From Primula veris (lineage: Eukaryota; Streptophyta; Magnoliopsida; Ericales; Primulaceae), in the NCBI GenBank assembly GCA_963682055.1, contig OY821745.1, positions 11,415,501 through 11,479,500 of the forward strand: DNA of 64,000 nt. Direction: 5' to 3'. Below the pieces are notes generated by a model that was not told the origin of the DNA, made no database searches, and saw nothing but the letters and a program-made list of their open reading frames with translations. Positions 1 through 12,369 of this stretch are shown here, piece after piece (position 1 is the stretch's first letter; every line of letters begins with the position of its first letter). Made by a program: the position numbers and the translations under genes.

Positions 1-3000
1 GGTGTCATTATTATTCGTCCTAGTACTCATGTGTAATGGCTTCGCCTCTGAAAGATCGTAGATCATGGTTGGTAAAGCTTTTGAATCAGTTTCAGCTTGG
101 TGATTCGTCCATATCATCTAAATTTCATCTGATATCCATATCCGAACTTTTACCTTTTTACTATTATACTTTGTATCCAACGAGGATAAAAACTCTCTCT
201 TGCAGCTAAAAATGCTCCATACACATTGTAATCGATTTCCGAACACCATGTAAAGTATAACTTGTAAAATAAAAAAAGGTTTTAGTAGAAAAAAAATTCT
301 CCAATGAGTTAATATATGTAGGTGCATAAAATCTATTGATAATACTTTAAATATCTTAACTTCAATACTGTCCACCTTGTCTACTTATAACGATTTTACC
401 ACAAACTCTCCTCACTACTACTTATTCGTTTAAACTAAGTGACTCGTGTTCAATTGTAACTAGGTAGCACTTGATTTTATCCTCTTGGAATTTTTTTTAT
501 GATTGAGATGGTAACCTTTTATTTATTTATATTAAAGTTGTAATGAACATGTTTACTTTTTATGGAAACAATTTTCCCCATAATTTTATTTTTTCATTAA
601 AATAAAAATGTGGGTTTTTCCACCATTTATGTCAAAAAAAATTGTGGAAACAAATATAAACCTAAATGTCATACCGAAATTTATAGCTAATTATGTTTTA
701 ACTCTTTTGACTTATATATGCTCCATGATATCATATTAGGTCATCAATGACTACTCTTATGTTACTAATATGATATCAGCATGATTTCATTTACTATTTC
801 TTTCCATTATTATTTAAATGTCAAAACTTTTTTATTGCATTTTTTCTTCAAAATGTTTCATGTATTTTCACAACTCAGATTTTTTCGAGATCCCGGACGT
901 GACAATATCGCTCTCGCTGTCTCGCCCCTTTGAAGTATAAAATTGTTTGGGAACTGCAAAACTATTGATTGGTCCTATCATTCTATTTTAATCCATTTCC
1001 CTCGGATTCTTTTCATTTTCTTTACTTCTTAATTATGTACTCAGATAACGTCCAATATATTCACATGACCCGTCTACCTCAAACTTTCAGTAAGACCAAC
1101 AAAATAATTGCGTGATTGAAGTCATTCGCAATTTACAGTTGTATATATGATCCCACATTATAATATTAGAATATAATTTTTGATTGGACTAATAAATAGA
1201 TAAGTACAAGTTTCTTAGATTTCTTCAACGAGCTAATAATAAATAACCATTGTGAGTCTTACCAAAATGTCCATAATAATTTCATTCATGTATTGATCAA
1301 AAGATTTTCTCAATTGTACTGTAGTTTTGGTACGAATTGAGTTAAGTAGGGTCTGATAAATTTACATGGTTCCTTGACTGGGAAATGATTTCACTAATTT
1401 TTCTAGCCTTGGCTCTTAAGCTTATCTTTTCCTTACGCAAAAGTTTGATTTCATTTAACTGATCAACTTAAAAGTTTAGTTTTACGTTGTTTGGGCATCT
1501 GACATGCTTATACGTTAATGAAATGATCATCCGAGCACGTATATATACACCACTCATTTTCTGAGCCGCCGTGATGGTTAATTAACAATTAAAAACAGGG
1601 ATATGTGATGTACGACGGCTAAGTGTTTGAAAAGCAGTAGAAGAGAAATTTGGGTTCCTTTGCTGAATGTAAACAACCCGAAACTAAACTAGTGCTTTTT
1701 GAATCTTGATCGATCTTTTGACTAGTAAACTGTAGTAGTGTAAAGCTGTAATTAATAAGTCGGGTTGTTTCACTATTACATGTGAGATAGGAGTAGAGAG
1801 CTTTGGTGTGAATCGTACGTACGTAGTGTAATATGCCGAGTTGGTGTTTGAGGTTACTTGCACTTCTGTTGGATGTCGAATTTTTGTACCTAACTTGCAA
1901 AGATCGTCCGTTAAAAAGTTATACACGTTTTAGTTTTTATAAGCACCTGAATAATTTTTTAACTAGATGGTTTTGCCATTTAGATACATAATTTTTCGTA
2001 TATGATAACAGTGTCATGAAGAACGGGTTGCAACAGATGGAGTATCATCTTTGTCAATTTAAACAAACGGACTTAGACAATTAACTTTGTACTTGGAACA
2101 ACAAAGTAGTACTCATCTTTAACAAATTTCGCCCCTTTTTTGATTATTTCAACTGTTGACGAATCGTGGCATGTACACGACAATCCAGCCTTGTTATCTT
2201 ACACACTTCTATTTAAGATCCTTATTTATTGACATAATTGAAGTTTGGTTGAGCAATCGGGTTACCCCGAGTCGTTCAGGCTCACGCTACACTAATGCTT
2301 GATATCCGACAGCCTTTTGATTGAGGATCCGTTAAAACAAAAATAAAAATAAAAATTCGTCAGATTGTTTTAGAAGCATTTTGGAAATTATGGATTTCCA
2401 TTATAAACAAAAAGATGTAGTAAGGGGAAAAAACTGCAACATGATATTAGCTGATAGGGTGTATTTGCCTATTCGATACATCTGGTCTGTTGTTAGAATA
2501 TATAATTTGCCCCAATTTGTTATCATGTTCTTTACCATACAACATTTTGACATGATTTTTTTATATACTATGCCATTTGTTTTGATGTTTTGTTGACAAC
2601 TCTTCCTACTTGACACTATATTAATTATAATTTAATTATCTTAAAAGCAACTACGTTGCTAGATTTGAATCTGAAACAAAAAGAATTAAAGATAAGAACA
2701 AATTAATTAAACAACTACGAATACCAAATTTTAAAATGATTTGACCTACATGTGTTGTTTATTTAAATTTAAAGGGAAAAATCACACGCGTAAACACACC
2801 AACAAGCTTAGCAATCTATATCAATCTGCTTAAAAAAATGTGTTTATTCGTTAATCACAATTATGCATAAGGAAACTCCGAGTAGATATTGGTGAAACCG
2901 TGCCTCTATATATGGCTCTTCTAACTACAAATATTTTATACATTAAACTGCTGATCAGTTCTAAGTACAAATAATTTAAGCAATAGTTTTTTCTAAATTA

Positions 3001-3616
3001 TTTAAGTGGAAACTAATATAGTTGTAGTTATTTTAATTATTTTAGGCTATAGTTTATCATATAAATAAATGTATGATGTATTGCTTACTTTTACCCCATA
3101 AATATGATATGTTTTTTTTTTTTTTAGGCAAACGGACCGATAAATATATTAAGGAAGCAAAGTCTTGCAAAATTAAACGAACTACAAGCTACTTAATATT
3201 AACTCTACTTTACGCAAGACTAGTCACCGACAAACTCGGGACTCAGTCTCCGATATTTAGCAATAAATCTATTCCTAGCATTATTTTTTACATTACATAA
3301 AAGATCATTCTATTTACAACATAAAATTCTACTCTTTTCATCATATTTTCGGGCGTTAAAACTTTTCCGTCTTTCACTCTCGTGTTCCTTTATCTCCATA
3401 CACAATAGACCGAAAATGATAGAAGGCACTTTCCTAATTTAGCAGACGGTCTTTTACCTTTGAATGTAAATACTGTAAATACAATGTGTTTTATCACGTT
3501 AAGAGTTGTAGTTAAGTTTTTAGGACCCATTCTACCAAAAGCATTCAAAGGTATTTAATTTCATCTTACATGAACAATTACTGGATAATTAGTGGATTGG
3601 GAGCTTTTTAATTTTA
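1..3616. other. AT-rich intergenic spacer
   Basis: No coding sequence, RNA gene or intact mobile element was recognised here. Short open frames exist on both strands, but none shows a motif, a compositional shift or a credible gene context. A poly-T run near 3112-3126, followed by non-repetitive sequence, could be the tail of a reverse-oriented retroposon, but no coding remnant supports that. Confidence 0.6.
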
Positions 3617-3618
3617 TA

Positions 3619-3894
3619 CTCCCTCCTTCCAAAATCCAAATCCATTGCGAGGAACCGAACTTATTAAAAGAATACAAATATGACACTTTATTTACGTACA
3701 CTCTCTTCCATTTTTTTTTATTTTTTGTTTTAATGATCATTTATCCATAAACAATAAAGTATGGTCAATTTTGTAATGTTTCGCAAGATTCTTAATGTTT
3801 CGCAAAATTCTTTTCTATTTTGCGAAACTCGACAAATGAAACGAATTAACAATCTAAAATAAAATAGCAGACTTATAAATTGAGACGGATGAAC
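3619..3894. mobile_element. Stowaway-like MITE
   Basis: The left end starts CTCCCTCC directly after TA. The right end read in reverse is TTCATCCGTCTCAATTTAT, also next to TA (3617-3618 and 3895-3896). This terminus and the TA target duplication are typical of Stowaway (Tc1/mariner-derived) MITEs. The interior is AT-rich and non-coding. The two ends are diverged, so this is an old copy. Confidence 0.6.
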
Positions 3895-4229
3895 TATTAC
3901 ACTAGAGAAGTATTTATGATATCAAAATAGATTCTATCAGGACATAAAGCCTAAAAATACCTAAAAAAAAATAGCATTGTATCATGGATGATGAACCTCA
4001 AAAAAGCAAGTGGTTTATGCAGCAGTTACATCAAACGTCAGGTGTTTGGAACTTGAGAATTTCAAAAAAAATTAAAAATAGGGCATGACATATTCAAAAA
4101 TTTAAATATGCAAGAATAAATACTTCTATAATCATATGTTGGGAATGAAAATGTGTGCCCATTGAGCATCTGTATAGGCGATAAGGGAGCCCATAGTTTC
4201 ATTACGAGTTCAGAAATTATTACCCAGTA

Positions 4230-4457
4230 CTTCATTAATTAATTGTTTATTAGAAAACTAAGTGCAATTTTAATCGGTCAATAACTTGTATCAAAATTAT
4301 CGGAATGATATTTTTTAAAAGTTGATCATATAGTGCAAACATTAAATTATCTGATTTAGGTTTTAAAATTTTCATTTCGACAATTTTAATACATTTTATA
4401 AACCGGTCAAAATTACACGTAATTTCGTAAAAGAGAATTAATCGATAACGGAAGATT
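4230..4457. mobile_element. Stowaway-like MITE, family A, degraded ends
   Basis: The two halves are inverted repeats of each other. The left half has GTGCAATTTTAATCGGTCAA followed by CTTGTATCAAAATT; the right half holds the reverse complements. The same core occurs at 15817-16051 and 59491-59708, which makes this a family. The outer ends, expected to be CTCC..., are eroded, so the boundaries are approximate. Confidence 0.6.
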
Positions 4458-4673
4458 AACAAAAATCTAGTCCCAAGAAAGGCTTCAACTTCATTCATTT
4501 CGGTACACCCATGCTTATCTAAGTAATTGAAAATATGTCGATCTAAATTCTTAAAAACTGTTACTCTATTATAGTACTATATATATAGTATATACTACAA
4601 CCACGTATGATACATGACAAAAAAGATATTAACAGTATTATTGGATGAGCCTTTTCACCTGTACGTTACTTAT

Positions 4674-5221
4674 TGATAAAACAATAATTTTGATCGGATC
4701 GCGTTATTATTTTCAATAATATTAATATAAATTAAAGAAAGTAAATATTGAACACGCTGTTGTTCTTTCTTATTGATCGGTAATTATTCTTTCTCGGATT
4801 ACAATTTATTATTACACTTATGCTCGGTCTGATAACTTAATCTTAATATTCATCTTGAACTTAGTCATTGATTCTCGGTCTTTTATTTAACTTCTCTCGG
4901 TAATCTTTCTAGTGAGATAAGCTCTAACAAATATATTTTTTGTATATTCTTTTTCCTGTGATTTTTCAGGTCCCTTTCCCAGTGAAGATACTTGGCTATT
5001 TATAGGCATTTATGCTTCATAGGATGTTAACAAGTGTCTCCATCTCATGCGTCATGAGATTTCCATTGTGGACCTTTATTAATTGGGTTAAGATACTTAT
5101 TGGATAATTGCTCTTATCCTTAAATGGGAAAAATACTGTTATACCCCGAGTCTTATGATAACTGCGTTGAATACCCATCAATAACGTGTGGGTCGATTCG
5201 TCTGATTTTTATGTTCTATCA
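4674..5221 (-). mobile_element. Solo LTR of the Ty3-gypsy family, reverse orientation
   Basis: Read on the minus strand it begins TGATAGAACATAAAAAT, continues with GAATCGACCCAC and CATGAGATGGAGACA, has the promoter-like GCCTATAAATAGCCAAGTAT, and ends in TTTTATCA. The same blocks in the same order form the 555-bp LTRs at 30200-30754 and 47042-47596. The direct repeat CTTAT flanks it at 4669-4673 and 5222-5226, a 5-bp target duplication. No internal region is attached, so it is a solo LTR from LTR-LTR recombination. It is clearly more diverged than the two LTRs of the complete element. Confidence 0.85.
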
Positions 5222-5226
5222 CTTAT

Positions 5227-5855
5227 ATTTACCAGTAATGTCGGTATGTTTAATTACTTTCTTGTATAGTATATTTTATAGACCATACTTTACTTATGTC
5301 ACAAAGTCAGAACGAAATTAAATCAAATTTGTTAAACAAGTTTACTACGTCATATTCTTAGCCCAGTGTAAGAGCGTATAGACATAGTAAAATCATTATT
5401 ATTATAATTGATAAACCTTTAATTTTAGTTTTAATGCGTGAACTTCACTCACAGGTTGTGAGCTATTGAGAAATCTCTTTTCTAGGTCTTGTCCCGGAGT
5501 TCTTGTTAGTTTTTTATAACCTGCGTATAAATAGCTAAGATCAAGTGCTACTTGGTGGTTTGGCCACCGTTTAACCTTCTCCGTCTAACGGAACAGTGAA
5601 AATGTTAATTTTTTTAAGCTTTTGATAGTGAATTTAAATATCTATTGAATGTAAATATGGTTAGTAATAGTCGATACTTAAGTGTATGTCTGAATTCGTA
5701 TGAGTTCAGATGATGTCCTTATTGAATTATGAGCACATTATATAGGTGGTGCAGACTATCTATGAAGTATATTTTATGATTTGTATGATCTTACTAATCA
5801 TATGTTCATTATATCTTTCGTTTCGCTAATGCCATCCTGAAATATTTTCTACCAT
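5227..5855. other. Spacer between solo LTR and copia element
   Basis: AT-rich sequence with no gene recognised. The last five bases before the copia element (ATCTC, 5856-5860) are its left target duplication. The sequence resumes to the right of the element at 13786. Confidence 0.6.
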
Positions 5856-6250
5856 ATCTCTGTTGGAAAAATTGTAAAAAAATATGGTCTTAAACATGGT
5901 TGTTCCAAGTGGTCAGGGACCATTTTTGAGTCAATTTTCGATACGACTACTCAGTTTTGCTGAGGCCATACTCAAAGCGTTTGAGTAGCTCGTACAACGA
6001 GCTTCGCAACGGTATATCGCATTACCTATTCGGATGAAAGCTGTGAATGATAATTGGACTCGAAGGTTAGTACTCGAAAGAGAAAATAAAGTCAATGCTG
6101 GAAAATGAGAAAAGAAATGGGATTTAACCCATGAGGGTTATCCCACATTGGAAAATCATGAGTGATTTTCACAATATATATACTAAGATATCCCATTTGC
6201 ATATTAAGTAGTGTGTCCACATACACATGTGTGTATTGTGTACCACACAT

Positions 6251-6318
6251 GGTCTTGCTCGTCGGGCGGTCTTGCTCGTCGGGCGGTCTTGCTCGTCGGG
6301 CGGTCTTACTCGTCGGGC
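6251..6318 (+). repeat. 17-bp tandem repeat inside the copia 5' LTR
   Basis: Four consecutive units of GGTCTTGCTCGTCGGGC start at 6251, 6268, 6285 and 6302. The fourth has one change. The right LTR has a single unit near 12769. This is a local expansion after insertion of the element. Confidence 0.85.
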
Positions 6319-6346
6319 GGGCTTTCTCGTTGGTTTTTTAGCTCAA

Positions 6347-6446
6347 CAGGAAAAGTGCGCCTGTTCGGGAAAAGTGCGCCTGTTCGGATTTCACTTGTTC
6401 GGGAAAAGCGTGTCTGTTCCCGAAAAGTGCGTCTGTTCGGGAAAAG
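6347..6446 (+). repeat. Short GC-rich repeats in the LTR leader
   Basis: The motif TGTTCGGGAAAAG(T/C)G recurs about every 19-20 bp, with one unit partly inverted (TGTTCCCGAAAAG). The same block lies at about 12806-12908 in the right LTR. It sits upstream of the TATA position and may be a U3 enhancer-type repeat; that role is inferred. Confidence 0.6.
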
Positions 6447-7605
6447 CTTCCAGCAAATCTGTAACTGTTGCAATAAATATAAATTCATTGCAAAGTTAAT
6501 ACTGCAGTTTCGAATTTCGAAAACTAACAGTAGTAAAGTGACTTTAATGGCTGAGATACTCTCAAAAATCAGCATTACATTTTAGAACCAGAGAGAACCA
6601 CCCACCAACAACTCGACCTTGACTCGTCGCCAGTTTCCGGCGAGTCATCCGAGACGTTGTACCTTGGGATCGAAGCGCCAACGCAACCAGAAACATCAAG
6701 GTGGTTGGGCGAATATCGGTTAAGGGCATACTGTTAAACAGTAGCCTCGTCTTTTAATTATGTCCAATTTAATTTCTTTTAATTCTGTCAATTTCAATTC
6801 TGTTATTTAAAATTCAGCAATTTACATTTCTGTATTTTTTATTTCAGTATTTTAATTTGCTGTACTTAGCTATAGCTTTTAATTCTGTTTGTACCTTTCT
6901 GTAATTTCTTTAAAGTTCTGTATTTTGCTGTAATTACTATTCTGTAATTTAATTCAGTAATTAGAATAGTTTCAATTCAGTCCTGTAATTTCAATTTCAA
7001 CCAGAACAGTCCGGCTGTTAAGTTTATACTTTCCAGTCCGGCAGTTTCTATTGATTGCAATTCAATACATCAGATTATTAATTAATAATAATCTGATAAC
7101 GTTTGCTTTAATTACTTTTCAGTACCTACATGTTGTAATCAGTAATTTCTATTCCAATTGGAAATTAATAAAGATTACACTGGTTTTGTTTAATTCTAGT
7201 TTAGTCATTTATTATTGTTTAATTGTTATTTCGTACACGGAAACCAACAATCTTAGCCGATATACTGTTGTTTTCTTTCGTGTATTAATACAATTATTTA
7301 TTTTATAAGGAATAATGCTTTTTTGTTTTCAATTCTAAATTATATTAGATATTGAATTACAAAGAAAAATTCCAAACAGTTTTAATTTTTATTTTTTGAA
7401 TCTTGTTGATACCAACCGTATTGGTATTCAATAAGAATCGTTTAATACTTTTAATATCAACCGTATTGATATTCAAAAGGATAAAATTTTTAATTTTATT
7501 GTTTGTTTAATAATTCTTTTACAAACCCAAATATCAGTTTTGGTGTTTTGTTTATAGAATTTGTTTTGTACACGTATCTCATACGTTTTTGTGTTGTCGT
7601 TTCAG

Positions 7606-8997
7606 ATGACAAACACGTCGCCTATTCAGTTGGCTATCGGGGGTGAGCATGACCCAGTGGTTGGTGGGCCTGTCCATAACACTGGGGGCGATGCGAATAT
7701 GATGGCTAACGCCGATGACGTAGCTGCAGCGGCTGCGGCCATGGCGGATACTGCGGCCAAAGCTGAGGCTGCGGCCGAAGCAGCGGCCACGGCCAAGGCC
7801 GCAGCTAAGGCTGCAGCTAGAGCCAAGGCTGCGGCCAAGGGCAAGGCACCGATGTATTCGGCTATGTCTACTTTGCCGACTTCTCATCTGGAGAAACCGG
7901 AAAAATTTAGGAGAGACAACTTTAAACGTTGGCAGCAAAAGATGCTGTTTTATCTCACGACCCTGAATCTGACAAGGTTTCTAAAGGAGACTGCTCCCGT
8001 TCTAAGCGAGGACGATCTGAACGAGCAGTCGTTCTCTACGGTTGAGGCATGGAGACATGCCGACTACCAATGCAAGAACTATATCCTGTGTGCTCTAGAT
8101 GACACGTTGTTCAGTGTTTTCGAGCCCAAAGCTACTGCAAAGGAGCTGTGGGAAACTCTCGAAAATAAGTACAAAGTGAATAACGCTGGCACAAAGAGAT
8201 TTGTTGTCACGGACTTTCATGAGTACCGTATGACTAACAGCAGGGGTGTCATGGAGCAAGTTGAGGAGCTCCAACTCATTTACCATCGCCTGGAGGCTGA
8301 GGGTCTAGTGATTAATGAGCCTTTCCAGGTGGCACTCATGATTGAGAAATTGCCACCATCATGAAAAGACTTTCAAAACTACCTGAAGCACAAGCGAAAG
8401 GAAATAAAGCTTGAGGGGCTCATTGAGAAGCTCAATATCGAGGTGAGCAACCGTCGCTCCGTGAGGAGAGTCGGTGGTGCTAACATCTCGATGGCAAAGG
8501 CCAATGTGGTCGAAAGCTCCAACGTCAAACGAAAACCTTTTGACAACGGAGACAGTGCTGTTGTCTCAAAGAAATTTGCGGGAACCTGCTTTGTGTGTAA
8601 CAGGACCGGCCATCGTGCCGCGGACTGACAATAAATGCGCTGTTAAGTCCCCCCCCCCCCCCCCCCGAGGAACTTCAAGGGCAAGGGAAAGTGGAAAGCT
8701 CCAGCTCAGGCACATCTGGCCGAGGGAGAACGAAATGATGACCACTTTACTGCTGTGGTCTCTGAGGTGAATCTCGTGGGGAGCAATCCCAAAGAGTGGT
8801 GGCTGGATACCGGCGTCACGAGCCACATATGCTCAACCAGGTGGATGTTTAAGACCTACGAGGCAGTAGAGGGAGAAAGCTGCTTCATGGGAAATTCTGC
8901 TACTTCCAAGATGGAAGGAAAAGGAATGGTGGTGATGAAGATGACTTCGGGAAAAGAGCTGAGGTTGACAAATGTGCTTCATGTTCCGGATCAGTGA
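7606..8997 (+). pseudogene. Copia gag and protease region, broken
   Basis: Gag coats the RNA in the virus-like particle, and protease cuts the polyprotein. I chose the ATG at 7606 because upstream codons lie in leader sequence. Residues about 30-85 are an unusual alanine/lysine-rich tract; then comes a typical copia gag body with the LEKPEKF and WRHADYQCKNYIL segments. The zinc knuckle starts C-F-V-C-N-R-T-G-H near 8587 and would follow CX2CX4HX4C, but its last cysteine codon is replaced by a stop (8626-8628). Another in-frame stop lies at 8362-8364, where copia gags usually have tryptophan. Downstream, the protease active site reads D-T-G-V-T-S-H near 8809. An 18-base C tract (8649-8666) sits between knuckle and protease, and the frame ends at 8997 next to a small deletion. 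The protein is not functional as read. Confidence 0.9.
8649..8666 (+). repeat. Poly-C tract, 18 C
   Basis: An uninterrupted run of 18 C between the gag zinc knuckle and the protease. The frame around it is disturbed, so the run may have expanded in the genome or be miscounted in the assembly. Confidence 0.9.
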
Positions 8998-11836
8998 TGG
9001 TGAAGAACGGGTTCAAACTAGTCTTAGAATCCGATAAAATTGTAATCACCAAAAATGGTGTCTATGTAGGCCGTGGCTATATGACCAACGGCATGTTTAA
9101 GTTAAACGTAGGAACACCTGCTCCCAATAAAGGTGCTAAAGCTGAGGCTAGCACTAGCAATGTAATGACTGTTGCCCAAGAGGCGAATAAAATTTCTAAC
9201 TTTGATTATTTATTTGAGCCATTTCATTTGTGGCATGGTAGATTAGGTCACGTGAATTATAATTCTTTAAAGAAATTAATATCACTAAAACTAATACCAA
9301 ATTTCGTTTTTGATAAGCAACACAAATGTGAGATTTGTGTAGAGGCAAAATTAACGAAATCATCGTTTCAACATGTTGAACGAGAAAGTGAATCTCTCGG
9401 TCTAATACACACGGATGTATGCGACTTAAATTTTATACAAACACGAGGAGTGAAAAAGTACTGTATCACCTTTATAGATGATTGTACTAGATACTGTTAC
9501 GTTTACTTAATGAGAAGTAAAGACGAAGCAGTTGAGAAATTCGCTCTTTATAAACCGAAGTTGAAAATCAACTCAATAGGGAAATTAAAACATTGAGAAG
9601 TGATAGAGGCGGTGAATATGAATCACCGTTTGAGCAAATATGCGCTGTAAGCGGCATTATACATCAAACCACAACCCCATACACTTCCGAGCAAAATGGG
9701 GTTGCTGAGCGTAAAAATAGAATGCTAAAGGAAATGATGAATGCTATGCTAATCAGTTCTGGGTTACCCCAGAACATATGGGGGGAAGCGATACTTTCTG
9801 CAAACTATGTTTTAAACAAGTTACCACATAAGAAGCGAGAAAAGACTCCATATGAATTATGGAAAAGTCATCAACCCAGTTATAAGAACCTGCGGGTTTG
9901 GGATTGTCTCGCGAAGGTCCTAGTTCCCACTCCTAAGAGAATGAGAATTGGTCCTAAAACGGTGGACTGTGTGTTCATCGGATATGCACATAATAGTAGT
10001 GCATATCGGTTTCCCGTGCACAAGTCGGACAATCCCGATATGCACGTAGATACGTATATGGAAAGCCGAGAGACCTCTTTATTTGAGGATATCTTTCCCC
10101 GTAAATTACCTACATCTGTACCAACTCAAGAGTTGAACAGTGAAGGAAATGTGGGGGCAAGTGAACCGACAGAGGAAGAGGAAGAGTCTCGATGCAACAA
10201 AAGGGCAAGGAAGGAAACTTCCTTTGGACCTGATTTCCTAACCTTCATGGTAGAAGGCGAACCGGTGACATATAAACAAGCTATGTCAATACCGGATTCC
10301 CAATATTGGGAAGAAGCTATTCAAAATGAGATTGAATCAATCATGCAAAACCACACTTGGGAACTAGTGGATCTTCCGAAAGGATGTAAGCCCCTAGGTC
10401 ACAAGTGGAACTTCAAGAGGAAGTTAAGGGTTGACGGTACGATTGAGAAATACAAGGCAAGACTTGTAGTAAAAGGCTTTAGGCAAACGGAAGGTGTCGA
10501 TTATTTTGACACGTATGCTCTTGTCTCCAGGAAAACGTCAATCCGAATCATCATTGCTCTCGCAGCTTTGTTTGATATGGAAATACATCAAATGGATGTA
10601 AAGACGGTGTTTCTAAATGGAGAACTGGAAGAAGAGATTTACATGGAACAACCGGAAAGGTTTGTAGTTCCTGGTAAAGAGCACCAAGTGTGCAAACTTG
10701 TAAAGTCTTTATATGGACTCAAACAAGCGCCAAAGCAATGGCACGAGAAGTTTGATAGAATTATGCTATCAAACGGTTTTCACATCAATGAGTATGATAA
10801 ATGTGTCTACTCTAAAGGAAGTGGAAGAGACTGTGTCGTAGTCTGTCTCTATGTGGATGACATGATTATAATTGGGAGTAATGATAGAATCAACTCCACA
10901 AAGAAAATGTTGTCACAACACTTCGATATGAAAGATCTGGGTATAGCTGATGTAATACTTGGTATGAAGATTACCAAAACATCAGAAGGATATTCCTTGT
11001 CACAAAGTCACTATGTTAAACAAGTACTAGACAAGTTTGACAAGGGCAGTAAAGTGATGTCAAGAACCCCAATTGAGTTCAACTGTAACCTGAAAAAGAA
11101 TTTCGGTAAGAGTGTGAATCAATTGGAGTTCTCTCGAGTCATAGGCAGTCTCATGTATATAATGAATTGCACTAGACCAGACATAGCAAACTCAGTTAGT
11201 AGATTGAGCAGGTACACCAGCAATCCGAATGAGGAACACTGGAAGGCCATAATGAAACTTTTCAAATATATGAGGTTTTCAGCCGATTACGGGCTGCACT
11301 ATACCAGATATCCAGCGGTACTGGAAGGGTATTCAGATGCCAACTGGATATCAGACTCCAATAGCACAAGGTCCACGAGTGGATATGTGTTTATAATGGG
11401 AGGAGCTGTCGTGTCTTGGAGATCCTCCAAACAGACATGTATTGCAAGGTCAACTATGGAATCTGAATTCATAGCGTTAGACTTAGCAACCGAAGAGGCA
11501 GACTGGCTGAGAAGTCTATTGAAAGGAATTCCAATGTGGCCAAAACCTGTTCCCGCAATAAGCATGCATTGTGATAGTCAATCAGCTATTGCGAGGGCTC
11601 AGGATCATATGTATAATGAAAAGTCTCGACATATACGTCGGAGACATAAATCCGTAACGGAATTGTTATCCAACGGTGTGGTATCCTTAGATTTTGTGAG
11701 ATCAAAGGAAAACATAGCGGATCCATTAACAAAAGGCTTGACTCAAGTGGGAATCGAGACGTCATCGAACGGAATGGGATTAAAGCGCATTAAATTGGTG
11801 CCCCCCCCCCCCCCCCACATAGGCAATCCAACCTAA
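8994..11836 (+). pseudogene. Copia pol: integrase, RT and RNase H, frameshifted
   Basis: Integrase inserts the DNA copy, RT makes it, and RNase H removes the RNA template. The pre-integrase zinc motif shows H-G-R-L-G-H near 9235 and C-E-I-C near 9330. The integrase acidic triad is seen as HTDVCD (about 9410), RSDRGGEY (about 9596) and NGVAERKNR (about 9699). A one-base loss near 9550 shifts the frame between the first and second acidic residues. RT spans about 10340-11080 with [19 protein letters not shown], the SLYGLKQAP block and catalytic Y-V-D-D near 10852. RNase H follows with YSDANW, a STMESE block and ADPLTKGL near the end. A second C run (11801-11816) changes the C-terminus. Order and motifs are diagnostic of Ty1-copia. 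Confidence 0.93.
11801..11816 (+). repeat. Poly-C tract, 16 C
   Basis: A run of 16 C at the extreme 3' end of pol. With the 18-C run at 8649 it is the second long C homopolymer in the same element. Confidence 0.9.
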
Positions 11837-12369
11837 ACGGAATATTTCCTGATAGGTTCAAAGGGAAACTGAACTGTGAGGGCAACCGAACAAAGCACTC
11901 GAGAACCTGGAGTTCCCAGCCCATTTCCGCGATGACAGAATGATAGACCTGTACCATTGTAAGGGTGAGCTTGACGCTCTTAATGATCCAAGTAACTCGA
12001 CGGTCGAGTAAAGTGAGTCAGGACACTTTCGACTATAACGAGTGTGTACGGCCGGTACCATGTGATGAGCTTGGGCTAATTCACTAGAGCACTCAGTTAA
12101 AGTTGCCAAGGCAGTCCAGGCCAAATATGGACAACAACTAAAGGGCCTAGTACGTGGGTAGAGAGGGCACTGTGCGGGTGCCATTCTGGGATACACAAAG
12201 CTTGATGGTTCAAAGCTTTACAGCTACCTAATAGCAGTATTCTGGGTGGTACTCCGTTACGGCAGGTTCAAGGCGCACGCTACTTGACCTTAGGCAGTGA
12301 ACTTTTGCTGTTCTCTTGATTTGCATTTAGGACATGGGCTTTCGAGCCAATTGCATTCATGTGGGGGAT
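11837..12369 (+). other. Copia 3' untranslated region with polypurine tract
   Basis: Non-coding 0.5-kb segment between the end of pol and the 3' LTR. It ends in the purine-rich GTGGGGGAT (12361-12369) directly before the LTR, the expected position and composition of the plus-strand priming polypurine tract. No open frame of interest is present. Confidence 0.75.

Larger units (their letters stand above)
5861..7249 (+). repeat. Copia 5' LTR (TATA-less)
   Basis: This LTR matches 12370-13785 along its length with two large indels. First, 78 bp present in the right LTR (13020-13097), including CCTATAAATAGG, are missing at the 6560/6561 junction. Second, a 17-bp unit is present four times instead of once. 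These two changes (-78, +51) account exactly for the length difference of 27 bp. A solo LTR of the family (19299-20522) keeps the TATA sequence, so the loss is specific to this LTR. Without it this copy has probably lost its core promoter. Confidence 0.9.

Noticed and set aside
118..5321. Scattered short frames in the left spacer
   Set aside because: AT-rich, no recognisable domain, no promoter context, similar density on both strands.
6211..6585. Frames within the copia LTR
   Set aside because: They lie in U3/R sequence, translate short GC-rich repeats, and are not conserved between the two LTRs.
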